Notes: generated from the sequence alone by a model not told the origin. 64,000 nucleotides of DNA from Pseudolabrys sp. Root1462 (GCF_001426945.1 NZ_LMFS01000001.1:1869139-1933138); one strand, 5' to 3'; shown: positions 54,546 to 63,860, numbered from the stretch's first letter. Numbers and translations: made by a program.

Positions 54546-56279
54546 TCACCGCGGAATAACCGGCAGCAGCAGATAGGACTCGCTGTCGCCGCCGGTGAAG
54601 ATCGAGCAGGTGCCGCCGAATTCCGCGGCCGGCCGATCGATCGGGTCATTGTGCAGGATACGGCCGGGCACGCCTTCGATCTCGAAATCCTTGCCCATGA
54701 TGGTCAGCGCCAGCGTGTAACCTTTCGGACAGACCAGACTCGTCGGACAGATCTCGACATCGACGGTGTAACGCGCGCCGGGCTCCAGCTTCTGCACCTC
54801 GTCATGGGCCAGATACGGCCGGTACGGCAGCGATTGCTTCGGGTCCTGCTTGCGATGTGACGCGCGCAGCCAGCCGCGCGAGATCGGCGTCGGTTCATGG
54901 GCGCCGATCAGGAGCACTTCGCGCCCCTCCGGATCGAAGGCGCGAAGCACGGCGAAGATATCCATGTCCGTGGTGGATGATGCGACCGTCAGCCGGGCAG
55001 CGACGTAGCCGGTGATCTCGAGATCGGCTTCGAGCGGCGGCGTGCGGAACGTCACGCCCTCGCCCGGCGCCTGATACTGCGCGACGGACTGCCCGGCCCG
55101 CTTATCGGTGCGCAAGCTTGCGTCACCGGCATCGACATGGAATTTCGTCCACGCCGTTTCATTGAGCGGCCAGGCATCGCCTTTGCGGACCGTGGCGCCG
55201 CCGTGAACGTCGCGGATTTCGAGCCGCACCCGCGGCTCGCGTTCCCAGCCGTTGTCGTCGCCGCGCAGGAAGTGGCCGAAGAAGCGCTGCTGCATCGCGA
55301 CGTAGTCCGGCATGTAGAAGCTGTCGAAGTGGGTGCCGATGTGCATCGACAGCCATTTGTCCTTCGAGCCGGCTTCGACAAAGCCCGCGACATTGCCGCG
55401 CAGATGGATGCCCGGCCCGCCCCAGTTGCCGGCCGACAGCAGCGGCACCTCGATCGCGGCCATGTCGGGCGTTCGCCCCTCATGCCACTGATCGCAGAGA
55501 TGGTGGCGCATATGATTGGCCGGATGGTCCTCGCGATTGCTCCTGAGCATGTCGTCGCTGAGCGCCGGGCCGGTGGAGCGCTCGCCGGTGTCGGCATCGA
55601 CGTAATGCGTGGCGCCATTGCCATGCTGGTTCGCCAGCACCTGCCGCGGCCACCAGGCGGTGGCAAACGAGTTCGACAGAATGCCGCCGTGGTGGCTGGA
55701 GTCACGATAGTGATCCCAGTGGCCTTCCCACGGACAGATCGCGGCAAGATGCGGCGGGCGTAGCGCGGCCGCCTTCCATTGATTGATGGCGAGATAGGAA
55801 ATGCCGAGCAGACCGACCTTGCCGTTCGACCAGTCCTGCACGCCCGCCCATTCGATCAGTTCGAAATAGTCCTGATCTTCCCGCGGCTGCCGCGGGTCGA
55901 GATAGCCCGGCGATTTTCCGGTGCCGCGCGTATCGGCGACGACGATGACGAAGCCGTTCGGCACCCAGCGCTCCGGATCGGGCACCTCCCAGCGCAGGAA
56001 GCGGCCGGTCGAACCGTTGCGGGCAAGATCAGGATAGGTCTTGGTCAGCTTCTCCCACTGCGGCTTGAAGGCGTGGCTGAAATGCACGTCCTTGCCGTAG
56101 ACGCCATGCGACATGACGACGGGATAGCGGCCGCTCTTGGCGGGACGAAAGATGTTCACGCGCAGCGACAGACCGTCGCTCATTCGCACCGCGACATCTT
56201 TCTCGAAGATCATGGCGCCGCCGCCCTCCAGCGCCACTGTTTCTCTGCCGGGCGTGGTCTCGCGATTGATTGTCTGCAT
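54546..56279 (-). CDS. CocE/NonD-family hydrolase
   Basis: 577 residues. Alpha/beta hydrolase with X-Pro dipeptidyl-peptidase S15-like domain: VVMSHGVYGKD (oxyanion region), GLLGISYLAINQWKAA (nucleophile Ser in GISYL), PWEGHWDHYRD, and a C-terminal jelly-roll domain (about 400-577; FRTPPLEADLEITGYVAARL). CocE hydrolyses cocaine esters and relatives cleave acyl-peptides; the natural substrate here is unknown. It lies just downstream of a TctC-type binding protein gene on the same strand (59 bases), which suggests use of an imported organic acid or ester. Confidence 0.88.
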   Translation of the reverse strand: MQTINRETTPGRETVALEGGGAMIFEKDVAVRMSDGLSLRVNIFRPAKSGRYPVVMSHGVYGKDVHFSHAFKPQWEKLTKTYPDLARNGSTGRFLRWEVPDPERWVPNGFVIVVADTRGTGKSPGYLDPRQPREDQDYFELIEWAGVQDWSNGKVGLLGISYLAINQWKAAALRPPHLAAICPWEGHWDHYRDSSHHGGILSNSFATAWWPRQVLANQHGNGATHYVDADTGERSTGPALSDDMLRSNREDHPANHMRHHLCDQWHEGRTPDMAAIEVPLLSAGNWGGPGIHLRGNVAGFVEAGSKDKWLSMHIGTHFDSFYMPDYVAMQQRFFGHFLRGDDNGWEREPRVRLEIRDVHGGATVRKGDAWPLNETAWTKFHVDAGDASLRTDKRAGQSVAQYQAPGEGVTFRTPPLEADLEITGYVAARLTVASSTTDMDIFAVLRAFDPEGREVLLIGAHEPTPISRGWLRASHRKQDPKQSLPYRPYLAHDEVQKLEPGARYTVDVEICPTSLVCPKGYTLALTIMGKDFEIEGVPGRILHNDPIDRPAAEFGGTCSIFTGGDSESYLLLPVIPR

Positions 56280-56338
56280 GTCGAACGGTGTCGTCTGTTA
56301 CTGACTGGAAAAAAGTGGAGGAGAAGACCGGGCGCGCG

Positions 56339-57331
56339 TCACTTCGGCCGCAGGCCGAGCTCGTCCATCAAGCGGCCCTGGTCGTCGTAGTCTTTCTTGA
56401 TGTAGGCGGCGAACTCTTCCGGCGTCGAACCGACGGTGTAGAGGCCGTTCTGCTCGATGATGCCCTTGAGCTCCGTCGTCGCCAGTGCCTTCGCCGTCTC
56501 GCGATAGATGCGATCGACGCGATCCTTGGGCGTTCCGGCCGGAAACAGAATGCCGAAATAGCCGGTGAGGTTGTAGTCCGGCACGCCGGCTTCGGCCATG
56601 GTCGGCACATTCGGCATCGCCGGCGAACGGCGGTCGCCGGTGATGGCAAGCGCCTTGAGCTGCTTCTGATTGACCATGCCGACCGCGGTGATCAGCGAGT
56701 TGAAGGTCATGCTGACGGTGCCGGCCATGACGTCGGTGAGCAAGGCGGGATTGTTGTACGGCACCGCGATCATCTTGATGCCGCTGCGCTGTTCGAACAG
56801 CCGGCCCGCGACATGCGTGAGGTTGCCGTAACCGGAGGTGGCGTAAGTCAGCACGCCCGGCTTGCTCTTGGCTTCCTTGATTACGTCGGCGACCGAGTTC
56901 ACCGGCATGTTGGTCAGCAGCGCCAGACCGTACGAGCCCGCAAGTTCTGTAATCGGCGCGAAATCCTTCAGCGGATTGTATTTGACGTCCTTCGACGCGT
57001 GCGGGTTGGCGGTGAAGGACCCCGTCGTCAGCAGCATCGTGTAACCGTCGGGCGCCGACGTTGCGACGCTCACCGTGCCGATGATGCCGTTCGCACCCGG
57101 TCGCGCTTCGACGATGACGGCCTGTCCCAGATATTCGCTGAGCTTCTGTGCCAGGCCGCGCGCCAGCACGTCGGTCGAGCCACCCGCCGGGAACGGCTGC
57201 ACGATCTTGATCGTGCGGCTGGGATAGGTTTCAGCGCTGGCAATGTTGGCCGCGCCCATGGCGATGGCCATCGCCACGACATGAAAAGCCATTGTCAGTC
57301 TGGCGACGGAATGCAAGCATTGTCGGTGCAT
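56339..57331 (-). CDS. tripartite tricarboxylate transporter substrate-binding protein (TctC/Bug)
   Basis: 330 residues. Signal peptide with hydrophobic core MAFHVVAMAIAMGAANIASAE, then the Bug-fold: YPSRTIKIVQPFPAGGSTDVLARGLAQKLSEYLGQ, VIVEARPGANGIIGTVSVA, YGNLTHVAGRLF and C-terminal PEEFAAYIKKDYDDQGRL. It captures organic acids or aromatics in the periplasm for a TctAB permease, but no tctA or tctB lies nearby, so this is an orphan receptor. Start MHRQ at 57331 follows from the signal peptide; the longer frame to 57415 would overlap the divergent region. Confidence 0.88.
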   Translation of the reverse strand: MHRQCLHSVARLTMAFHVVAMAIAMGAANIASAETYPSRTIKIVQPFPAGGSTDVLARGLAQKLSEYLGQAVIVEARPGANGIIGTVSVATSAPDGYTMLLTTGSFTANPHASKDVKYNPLKDFAPITELAGSYGLALLTNMPVNSVADVIKEAKSKPGVLTYATSGYGNLTHVAGRLFEQRSGIKMIAVPYNNPALLTDVMAGTVSMTFNSLITAVGMVNQKQLKALAITGDRRSPAMPNVPTMAEAGVPDYNLTGYFGILFPAGTPKDRVDRIYRETAKALATTELKGIIEQNGLYTVGSTPEEFAAYIKKDYDDQGRLMDELGLRPK

Positions 57332-57450
57332 GGGGCGGTTCCTCGGGCGGCATCTTCTGGCGAGTTGGGTGCCGCTTTCTGAGAGAACCGTAAAATGGCA
57401 GCGCGGACCCGACAACTCGCGTTTCGCGGGCCGTGGCGGCGGAGGTTTTC

Positions 57451-58086
57451 ATGCTGAGAAAAGTACCCAAACAAAGCCGCTCCGAGGAGATGGTGTCCTG
57501 CATCCTGGCAGGGGCTACTCGCGTTTTGCGCCGCACCCCGCTGGCCAGCACCACTACCAACCACATCGCGGAAGTCGCGGGAGTCAGCGTTGGATCGGTC
57601 TACCAGTACTTCGACAGCAAGGAGACCATCGCCACTACGCTGTTTCGCCGGCATCTTGCCGACAGCGCGCAGCTTCTGCGCCGTGTCCGCACCGAGTCGC
57701 GCGGTTACTCGGCCGAAAAGCGCCTGCGCATGCCGTTCGTTGAATTGCTGCGCGACCATCGCTCGGACATCATGCTGCATCAGAATTTGATGGGCGTGAT
57801 GGAGACGTCGCGCCCCACCGCGGAGACGCAGAGCCTGATCAGGGAAATCACCAACGAAATCGCCGCGGTGCTCGGCGAGGAATTTCCGGCAATCGACCAG
57901 GACGAGATAAAACTATGTGCGGCCTTGCGGCAGCGATACAGCGTCACGCTGGTGCACAGTTCGATGATCGACCCGACGCTGGATCGTGACGGCGTGGTGC
58001 TCGATCATTTCGACTCGCTCAGCAAGGCCAACATCAAGGCGCTGGGCGCCCGAGCCCGGTCGAGGCGCCGCGCGCGCGTCTCGTGA
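57451..58086 (+). CDS. TetR/AcrR-family transcriptional regulator
   Basis: 211 residues. N-terminal HTH: EEMVSCILAGATRVLRRTPLASTTTNHIAEVAGVSVGSVYQYFDSKETIATTLF; the rest is the variable all-helical ligand domain. ATG 57451 is set by GGAGG (57440-57444) six bases upstream, over the in-frame GTG at 57433. It is divergent from the tctC-like gene with 119 bases between starts and probably controls tctC and the CocE-type hydrolase gene in response to their substrate. Confidence 0.88.
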   Translation: MLRKVPKQSRSEEMVSCILAGATRVLRRTPLASTTTNHIAEVAGVSVGSVYQYFDSKETIATTLFRRHLADSAQLLRRVRTESRGYSAEKRLRMPFVELLRDHRSDIMLHQNLMGVMETSRPTAETQSLIREITNEIAAVLGEEFPAIDQDEIKLCAALRQRYSVTLVHSSMIDPTLDRDGVVLDHFDSLSKANIKALGARARSRRRARVS

Positions 58087-58113
58087 CGCGGCCGCCCCTT
58101 GTCCGCTTCGGCT

Positions 58114-58383
58114 TTAGTTGCCCAGCGGCGTCGACAGCTTCAGGCCGAGGAACGGCACTGCGCCCTCCTGATCGCGACGCAGTGGCGAGGTGCCGGGCGG
58201 CGGCGCCGGCGAATTCGACGACGGCGGATCGCTGGCAAGATCGAGCTTGTATTTGGGCTGTTCGGTCGAGACCGGCTGCTTTTTCCGCGGCTTCAGCCTG
58301 TCGTCGGCGCTGGCGCCGTCAGCCATGAGGGCCAACACCGCCAGACAGCTCACCACGCGTATGATCGAGGCGCCCCGTGCCAT
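58114..58383 (-). CDS. small secreted proline-rich protein of unknown function
   Basis: 89 residues starting MARGASIIRV. The signal peptide (about 1-26, VVSCLAVLALMADGASA) is followed by a basic, Pro/Ser-rich chain ending KLSTPLGN, with no cysteine and no recognisable domain. Convergent with the TetR gene, 27 bases apart. Start chosen because the signal peptide begins there. Confidence 0.55.
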   Translation of the reverse strand: MARGASIIRVVSCLAVLALMADGASADDRLKPRKKQPVSTEQPKYKLDLASDPPSSNSPAPPPGTSPLRRDQEGAVPFLGLKLSTPLGN

Positions 58384-58501
58384 TCGTTTCCACCCAACAG
58401 ATTCGACGTTTCGTGCGTGATTCTCGTCGTCGAAGCTGAATATTTCGTTGGCCTGTCGAAATTGTGGTGGCGTCAAAGTTCCACGCGGCAACGCCGATCG
58501 T

Positions 58502-59887
58502 TCAGCGCTTCTGCACCCAGAACACGTACATGTTGGCGAAGATGTCGGGGTTGTCGCGCTCGTAGGCGTCCCAGCGGGCCAGATCGGTGAGCGACCAGCC
58601 GCGGCGCTGGAATTCGGCGCGATGCTGCTGATGCAGCGCCTGATTGGCGAATTCGAAGCCGATAAAGCTCAGACCGTTGCCGTCGATGAAGTCGCGAATC
58701 TCGGGGATCGTGAACTGCTGCTCGTGGACGTGGAAAATGAGATCGCGCACTTCGCTGGTGGTGAAGAAATCGCGCAGCGTCATGAAATTGAAATGCTGGC
58801 GCCGCGCGAACAGATCCTGCCGCGCCTGGCGGATGCCGTCGGCCGTGGCCGGATAGCCGCGCGCGGCGACGAGCTTGCGCGCCTCGTTGATTTCCTCCCG
58901 CGCGTGGGCGCTGTACAGCCCGATCTGCATCAGGGCGTTCGGCCGCATCAGCTTGATCAGTTCGCGCCATCCGGCAAGCGGATCGCCCATGTGGTGCAGC
59001 ACGCCGCCGGCATTGATGTAATCGAAGTCGCGGCCGATCGAGCCGATCGACATGATGTCGGCCTGCGCGAATTCGATTTTGTCCTTCAGCGCGACCGGCG
59101 TCTTGCGCTTGGCGGCCGACAGGCTGGCGAGGCTGAGATCGATGGCGAGCGTCCGCGCGCCCGCAAAGCTCTGCGTGATCTCGAGCGCGATGCGACCGGT
59201 GCCGCAGCCGGCGACGAGAATGTCATGGGTGTCGCGCTTGCCGAGCGGACGGAATGGCGTCGTCGGAAACTGATGGCGGATCAGATCGTCGAGCACCATC
59301 GGCGGCGGCGGCGCCGACAGCCGCACCCAGCGCGGATACGGGTTTTCCTCGTATTGCGCGCGCACCTGTTCGCTGACACCGTCCGCAATCGGCGTCAGCC
59401 GCGGCAGCGCCGCCCGCAACGCCGCCTCCTCGGCCGGCTCGCGCACCTGCTGCGTCACCACTTCCTCGACCGCCGACGGCCATTGGCGCTGCGTCAGCTT
59501 GTCGGCGCCATCGAGCGCGCCGAGCGGTTCATACATCGCCAGCACGGCGACGGCGATCGGCGCCACCGGCGCGCCGCTTGCCAGCGCGTCGGCGACACGC
59601 CGCTTGAGCTGGTCGATGGCGGCGCGCTCCGGCGCGGATTCGGCAAAGACGTATTCGTTGATCCAGCACTGCCGCGCCAACGCCGCACCGAAGGCGGTGA
59701 CATCGCCGCCGGCCCTCGGCTCATCGCCCTGCGCGAGATCGATGAAGTCACCGCGCACCGTCGTCAGCCAGCGCTCGAACGCCCAATCGCGCACCACCGT
59801 GTTTTCGAGCACGGCGCGGAAATACGGGTCGGCAGCGATCTCGGCGATGCCTTGCGGCGCGTTCGGGCGCGGGGCCGGTGACGTCAC
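58502..59887 (-). CDS. class I SAM-dependent methyltransferase
   Basis: 461 residues. The N-terminal half (1-220) is helical and of unknown function; the Rossmann methyltransferase lies in the second half: motif I ILVAGCGTGRIALEITQSFAGARTLAIDLSLASL (about 222-255), then ADIMSIG, INAGGVLHHMGDPLAGWRELIKLMRPNALMQIGLYS. Substrate unknown. It lies 10 bases after a TPR gene on the same strand and is probably co-transcribed with it; such TPR-methyltransferase pairs recur in Bradyrhizobium-like genomes. Confidence 0.8.
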   Translation of the reverse strand: MTSPAPRPNAPQGIAEIAADPYFRAVLENTVVRDWAFERWLTTVRGDFIDLAQGDEPRAGGDVTAFGAALARQCWINEYVFAESAPERAAIDQLKRRVADALASGAPVAPIAVAVLAMYEPLGALDGADKLTQRQWPSAVEEVVTQQVREPAEEAALRAALPRLTPIADGVSEQVRAQYEENPYPRWVRLSAPPPPMVLDDLIRHQFPTTPFRPLGKRDTHDILVAGCGTGRIALEITQSFAGARTLAIDLSLASLSAAKRKTPVALKDKIEFAQADIMSIGSIGRDFDYINAGGVLHHMGDPLAGWRELIKLMRPNALMQIGLYSAHAREEINEARKLVAARGYPATADGIRQARQDLFARRQHFNFMTLRDFFTTSEVRDLIFHVHEQQFTIPEIRDFIDGNGLSFIGFEFANQALHQQHRAEFQRRGWSLTDLARWDAYERDNPDIFANMYVFWVQKR

Positions 59888-59897
59888 GACACGAGTC

Positions 59898-60245
59898 TCA
59901 GGAATGCGCCAGGAGACCTGCCGCGAAGGCCGGCTGCAGCTTCTTCAGCGTGGCCAGCACGATGTCGAACTGGTTGAGTGTCTGCGGCGCGATCCGCACC
60001 AGCTCGGCATATTGGGCCGACGCCTTGTCGCGTTTGCCCTGCGCAAGATAGAGCGCGGCCAGTCGGTCGCAGGCGATGGCGTGCTGCGGATCGGCGCTCA
60101 GCACTTTCTTGTAGAGGCTCGCGGCCGCCTGGAAGTCGCCGCGGCGCTCGTGACCGAGAGCGCGCTCGAACAGCGCCGCCGCCTCGTCCACCGCGGCGGA
60201 GGAAGCTGCTTGCTTGTTGGCGACGCGCCGCTGGGTGCGATTCAT
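59898..60245 (-). CDS. tetratricopeptide-repeat protein
   Basis: 115 residues, starting MNRTQRRVANKQ. Three TPR-like helical pairs: AALFERALGHERRGDFQAAASLYKKVLSADPQHAIACDRLAALYLAQGKRDKASAQYAELVRIAP. A scaffolding protein of unknown partner; the methyltransferase encoded 10 bases downstream is the obvious candidate. The in-frame extension to 60335 lacks start features. Confidence 0.75.
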   Translation of the reverse strand: MNRTQRRVANKQAASSAAVDEAAALFERALGHERRGDFQAAASLYKKVLSADPQHAIACDRLAALYLAQGKRDKASAQYAELVRIAPQTLNQFDIVLATLKKLQPAFAAGLLAHS

Positions 60246-60438
60246 GATGGGCCCCGGTTCCCGAAGCCGCGGCATTTGCTGCGACGGCCCCTGTCGCCGT
60301 CGACGACAGCGCCTTGCCGATATAGGCCGCGTCACGTTCGGGGAAACGGGAAAGCACCGTGGAAAACGTCACGTATATGCAAACGAAATCGATTTTTATT
60401 CGATGGTTATTGTTCCAATGCCGTTCCGCGATACGGAA

Positions 60439-60672
60439 TTACGGCTGGCTGCTGTCTCTCAAACGCTTCAACGCGCCGGTGGCCTCCCGCCGGATCGGGC
60501 TGAGCGCAGGGTCGTCAGCCGCGGCGCCGTTGTCCTCGATGACCAGCGGCGGCGCGGCGCTGACGACGGACCCGAGCGACAGCGCATGGCGCGGCGCCAG
60601 ACGCGGACCGATCAGCGCCAGGGCGCAGCAGGCGCCGGTCAATAACAGGATCAGATTGTGCCGAAGCGACAT
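60439..60672 (-). CDS. small membrane or secreted protein of unknown function
   Basis: 77 residues from ATG 60672 (SLRHNLILLLTGACCALALIG). One hydrophobic segment that could be a signal anchor, then a short Pro/Ala-rich and charged tail (PLVIEDNGAAADD...). No family recognised. It stands alone between the TPR gene and the eight-cysteine gene. Confidence 0.4.
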   Translation of the reverse strand: MSLRHNLILLLTGACCALALIGPRLAPRHALSLGSVVSAAPPLVIEDNGAAADDPALSPIRREATGALKRLRDSSQP

Positions 60673-60798
60673 GGTGGGCCTGCTCGCCGGCGTTCTGCCG
60701 GGCCCGCCATGTTTCGCACACAAATTGTTCCGTTCCGTTGTCGCGATGGATCGGATTTGTTCGGCAGGCTTAACCGTCCGCTAGGGGTCGCCGGGCCG

Positions 60799-61134
60799 CT
60801 AGAAATCGGACGGCAGCAGCGGTCCGCCCGACGTGCGGCAGGAGCGCTGGCAATAGCGGTCGCAGTCGTCGGTCAGCTTGAGGCACTGGCCCTGGCTGTC
60901 GCGATAGAGGCAGCTGTTCAGCCCCCAGGCGCAATAGGCGCCGCAGTCGCGCGAGCAGGCGCTCGAGGCCCAGACCGACTGGGCCCGCTCGCTGCGCGCA
61001 AAGGGCAAGCTGATGCCGGGGGCCGTGGCGGCGATGCGCGGCCGCATATCGGCCGCGGCGGCGCTGGCCAGCGAAACGGCCATCAGGGCGGAGGCAGCCC
61101 ACACCGCCAGGATCGCTCGCGCTTTGCGTCTCAT
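60799..61134 (-). CDS. secreted eight-cysteine protein of unknown function
   Basis: 111 residues from ATG 61134 with AAGGAG upstream. Signal peptide (MRRKARAILAVWAASALMAVSLASAAAA, cleavage near residue 30). The mature chain has eight cysteines spaced C-x3-C-x3-C-x6-C-x8-C-x6-C-x3-C-x3-C with several CxxxC pairs, so a disulfide-rich or metal-binding fold is likely. No known family. The very long minus-strand frame that contains it (to 63819) is antisense to rimO and the hydroxylase and is not a gene. Confidence 0.7.
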   Translation of the reverse strand: MRRKARAILAVWAASALMAVSLASAAAADMRPRIAATAPGISLPFARSERAQSVWASSACSRDCGAYCAWGLNSCLYRDSQGQCLKLTDDCDRYCQRSCRTSGGPLLPSDF

Positions 61135-61335
61135 GAACCGCTCCTTATGCCGCTGCGACGTTAACGGGAAGCAGGCATTCGCGCCACAACTCCCGGCGCC
61201 CTGCCCCAGTTCAGACAAAGACGATTGCGAACGATGGGGAACCCGACCTATCAAGCGGCGTCGCCGGTTGATAGTTTCGGAGTCTTCGGCCGGAATCGGT
61301 CGTGGGGGCGCAGGAATGCACGGAGGCTTGGCGGC

Positions 61336-62190
61336 ATGGTCCGGCCGAGCCTCATGCGTGCAATGGAGACAGAAGTGACAATCGCCGAGCAGAACAAGGC
61401 CGCGGAGCCGGCCCAGCAATTTGGCACCGCGGGCATCGCGCCGATGGCGCGGGCGAGCGCGGTCACCCGCTTTTTCATGGGGGTGGTCGCCTTCGCCGAA
61501 CGGCTCAACCTGCGTTTCACCAAGGTCGGCAACCCGCCGATTTACGACAAGGCGGTCTTTCCCTGGGCGAAGGAGATCGAGAAGGAATGGCCGGCGATCC
61601 GCGCCGAGCTCGACAAGGTGCTGACCCGCAAGGACGAGCTGCCCGGTTTCCATGAACTGGCGACAGACGTCTCCACCATCAGCCAGGACCGCGGCTGGAA
61701 GACCTTCCTCTTGTCCGGCTACGGCTTCAAGTCGGAGAACAACATCAAGCAGTGCCCGGAGACTTGGCGCATCTGCCAGAAGATCCCGGGCCTCATCACC
61801 GTGATGTTCTCCATCTTCGAGCCGAACAAGCACCTGCCGCCGCACCGCGGCCCCTATAACGGCGTGCTGCGCCTGCATCTCGGCCTCATCGTCCCCGAGC
61901 CGCGCGAAAAGCTCGGCATCCGCGTCGAGAAGGACCTCTATCGCTGGAAGGAAGGCGAAGCGGTGATCTTCGACGACGCCTTCGAGCACGAGGCCTGGAA
62001 TAACACCGACAAGGTGCGCGTGGTGCTGTTCGTCGACTTCCGCAAGCCGCTGCGCTTCCCGGCCAACCTGATCAACTGGCTGCTGCTCAACGTCGCGGTG
62101 TTCACGCCCTTCATCCGCGAAGGCATGGACAATCAGAAGGCCTGGGAGAAGAAGTTCTACGAGGAAGCCGAGGCGCTGCGGAATCGCTGA
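61336..62190 (+). CDS. aspartyl/asparaginyl beta-hydroxylase-domain protein (LpxO-like)
   Basis: 284 residues. A 2OG-Fe(II) oxygenase of the Asp/Asn hydroxylase family: SGYGFKSENNIKQCPET, HLPPHRGPYNGVLRLHLGL (iron His and Arg), FDDAFEHEAWNNTDKVRVVLFVDF (second iron His and the 2OG Arg). The C-terminal hydrophobic stretch FPANLINWLLLNVAVFTPF suggests membrane association, as in LpxO, which hydroxylates lipid A acyl chains. Whether the substrate is lipid A is inferred. Start ATG 61336 has GGAGG nine bases upstream; ATGs at 61354 and 61363 are possible. Confidence 0.8.
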   Translation: MVRPSLMRAMETEVTIAEQNKAAEPAQQFGTAGIAPMARASAVTRFFMGVVAFAERLNLRFTKVGNPPIYDKAVFPWAKEIEKEWPAIRAELDKVLTRKDELPGFHELATDVSTISQDRGWKTFLLSGYGFKSENNIKQCPETWRICQKIPGLITVMFSIFEPNKHLPPHRGPYNGVLRLHLGLIVPEPREKLGIRVEKDLYRWKEGEAVIFDDAFEHEAWNNTDKVRVVLFVDFRKPLRFPANLINWLLLNVAVFTPFIREGMDNQKAWEKKFYEEAEALRNR

Positions 62191-62242
62191 GCCCCAACCG
62201 GCCTGATGGTGAGGGGGCGCCGTCTCGAACCATGGGGCCGCC

Positions 62243-62316
62243 CATCCTGCGAGACGCCGCCCTATCGGGTCGAAGACGCGCGTAAACGCGCTAGAGGGCG
62301 GCTCCTCAGGATGAGG
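62243..62316. repeat. intergenic palindromic repeat, second family
   Basis: CATCCTGCGAGACGCCGCCCT pairs imperfectly with AGGGCGGCTCCTCAGGATG, with an inner ACGCGCGTAAACGCGC hairpin. This is the GAGACGC...CTCAGGATGAGG style of dispersed repeat known in Bradyrhizobium-like genomes. It fills much of the spacer between the hydroxylase and rimO (62191-62364). Confidence 0.7.
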
Positions 62317-62364
62317 CGGATTGGAACCCTTGCCATTCCGCCCTTTCGCGTCTAGCTCCTGCCC

Positions 62365-63738
62365 ATGCTCGACGCCCCCGCAAAACCGGACCAGGACACC
62401 GAGGGCCAGACCGCGCCCAAGGTGAGCTTCGTCTCGCTCGGCTGCCCGAAAGCCCTCGTGGATTCGGAGCGCATCATCACGCGGCTGCGCGCCGAGGGCT
62501 ATGAGCTGACGCGCGAGCACAAGGGCTCCGACCTCGTCATCGTCAACACCTGCGGCTTCCTCGATTCCGCCAAGGCGGAGTCGCTGGACGCCATCGGTCT
62601 GGCGCTCAGCGAGAACGGCAAGGTCATCGTCACCGGCTGCATGGGCGCCGAGCCGGAGAACATCACCAAAGCGCATCCCAACGTGCTGGCGATCACCGGG
62701 CCGCAGCAATATGAGAGCGTGCTCGAAGCCGTGCACCGCGCCGCGCCGCCGAAGCACAATCCATTCCTCGATCTGGTGCCGCCGGAAGGCATCAAGCTGA
62801 CGCCGCGGCACTACGCCTATTTGAAGATTTCCGAAGGCTGCAACAACCGCTGCACCTTCTGCATCATCCCCAAGCTGCGCGGCGATCTGGTGTCGCGGCC
62901 GGCGGCCGACGTGATGCGCGAAGCCGAACGTCTGGCCAAGGCCGGCGTCAAGGAATTGCTGGTGATCTCGCAGGACACCTCCGCTTACGGCCTCGACATC
63001 AAATACGCGAGCAGCACCTGGAAGAACGCCGCCGGCGAGAGCCGCGAAGTGCGCGCCAAATTCCTCGATCTCGCGCAGGCGCTGGGCGAACTCGGCATCT
63101 GGGTGCGCATGCACTACGTGTATCCCTACCCGCATGTCGACGACGTCATCCCGCTGATGGCCGACAAGGTAATCCTGCCTTATCTGGACATGCCGCTGCA
63201 GCACGCCAACCACGACGTTCTGCGCCGCATGAAGCGGCCGGCCTCTCAAGAGAAGACGCTGGAGCGCATCGCGCGCTGGCGACAGATGTGCCCCGACCTG
63301 ACCTTGCGCTCGACCTTCATCGTCGGATTCCCGGGCGAGACCGATGCCGAATTCGAAACGCTGCTCGAATGGCTCGATGAAGCCTCGCTCGATCGCGTCG
63401 GCTGTTTCAAATACGAGCCGGTCGCGGGCGCGCCGGCCAATGCGCTGGGCAATCCGGTGCCGGACGACGTGAAGGAAGAACGCTGGCATCGCTTCATGGC
63501 CGCGCAGCAGAAGATTTCGGCGCGGCGCCTGAAGCGCAAGGTCGGCACCCGCCAGCAGGTCATCCTTGACGAAGTCGGCCCAACGGTGGCCAAGGGCCGC
63601 TCGATGGCCGATGCGCCGGAAATCGACGGCGCGGTTTACGTCTCCAGCCGCCGCCCCCTGCGCGTCGGCGAGATTGCGACCGTTAAGATCGAACGCGCCG
63701 ACGAATACGACCTGCACGGCACCGCCGCAGGTTTTTGA
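62365..63738 (+). CDS. rimO: ribosomal protein S12 (Asp89) methylthiotransferase
   Basis: 457 residues. N-terminal UPF0004/MTTase domain ([36 protein letters not shown]), radical SAM cluster [15 protein letters not shown] (CxxxCxxC, about 155-169), [12 protein letters not shown], and a C-terminal TRAM domain ([23 protein letters not shown]). It adds a methylthio group to S12. The start follows a palindromic repeat; the gene is followed by a third repeat type. Confidence 0.97.
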   Translation: MLDAPAKPDQDTEGQTAPKVSFVSLGCPKALVDSERIITRLRAEGYELTREHKGSDLVIVNTCGFLDSAKAESLDAIGLALSENGKVIVTGCMGAEPENITKAHPNVLAITGPQQYESVLEAVHRAAPPKHNPFLDLVPPEGIKLTPRHYAYLKISEGCNNRCTFCIIPKLRGDLVSRPAADVMREAERLAKAGVKELLVISQDTSAYGLDIKYASSTWKNAAGESREVRAKFLDLAQALGELGIWVRMHYVYPYPHVDDVIPLMADKVILPYLDMPLQHANHDVLRRMKRPASQEKTLERIARWRQMCPDLTLRSTFIVGFPGETDAEFETLLEWLDEASLDRVGCFKYEPVAGAPANALGNPVPDDVKEERWHRFMAAQQKISARRLKRKVGTRQQVILDEVGPTVAKGRSMADAPEIDGAVYVSSRRPLRVGEIATVKIERADEYDLHGTAAGF

Positions 63739-63774
63739 GGATCGGTCGCCCTCGTCGCGACGATGAAGCTGAAG

Positions 63775-63860
63775 AGACGTCGTCCCCGGGCAGGCGGGGA
63801 CCCACAGCCTCTGCGCCACTGATAGGGCACGGCGTGTGGATCCCGGCCTTCGGGGTCGAC
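63775..63860. repeat. intergenic palindromic repeat, third family
   Basis: GGCGGGGACCCACA and TGTGGATCCCGG arms with a GC-rich centre, the GGCGGGGACCCACA...TGTGGATCCCGGCCTTC style of Rhizobiales intergenic palindromes. It begins 37 bases after the rimO stop and may act as its 3'-end stabiliser. Confidence 0.6.

Noticed and set aside
60799..63819. 1006-residue minus-strand frame
   Set aside because: Antisense to rimO and the hydroxylase, rich in Arg, His and Gly with no domain. Only its last 111 residues, with signal peptide and ribosome site, are a gene.
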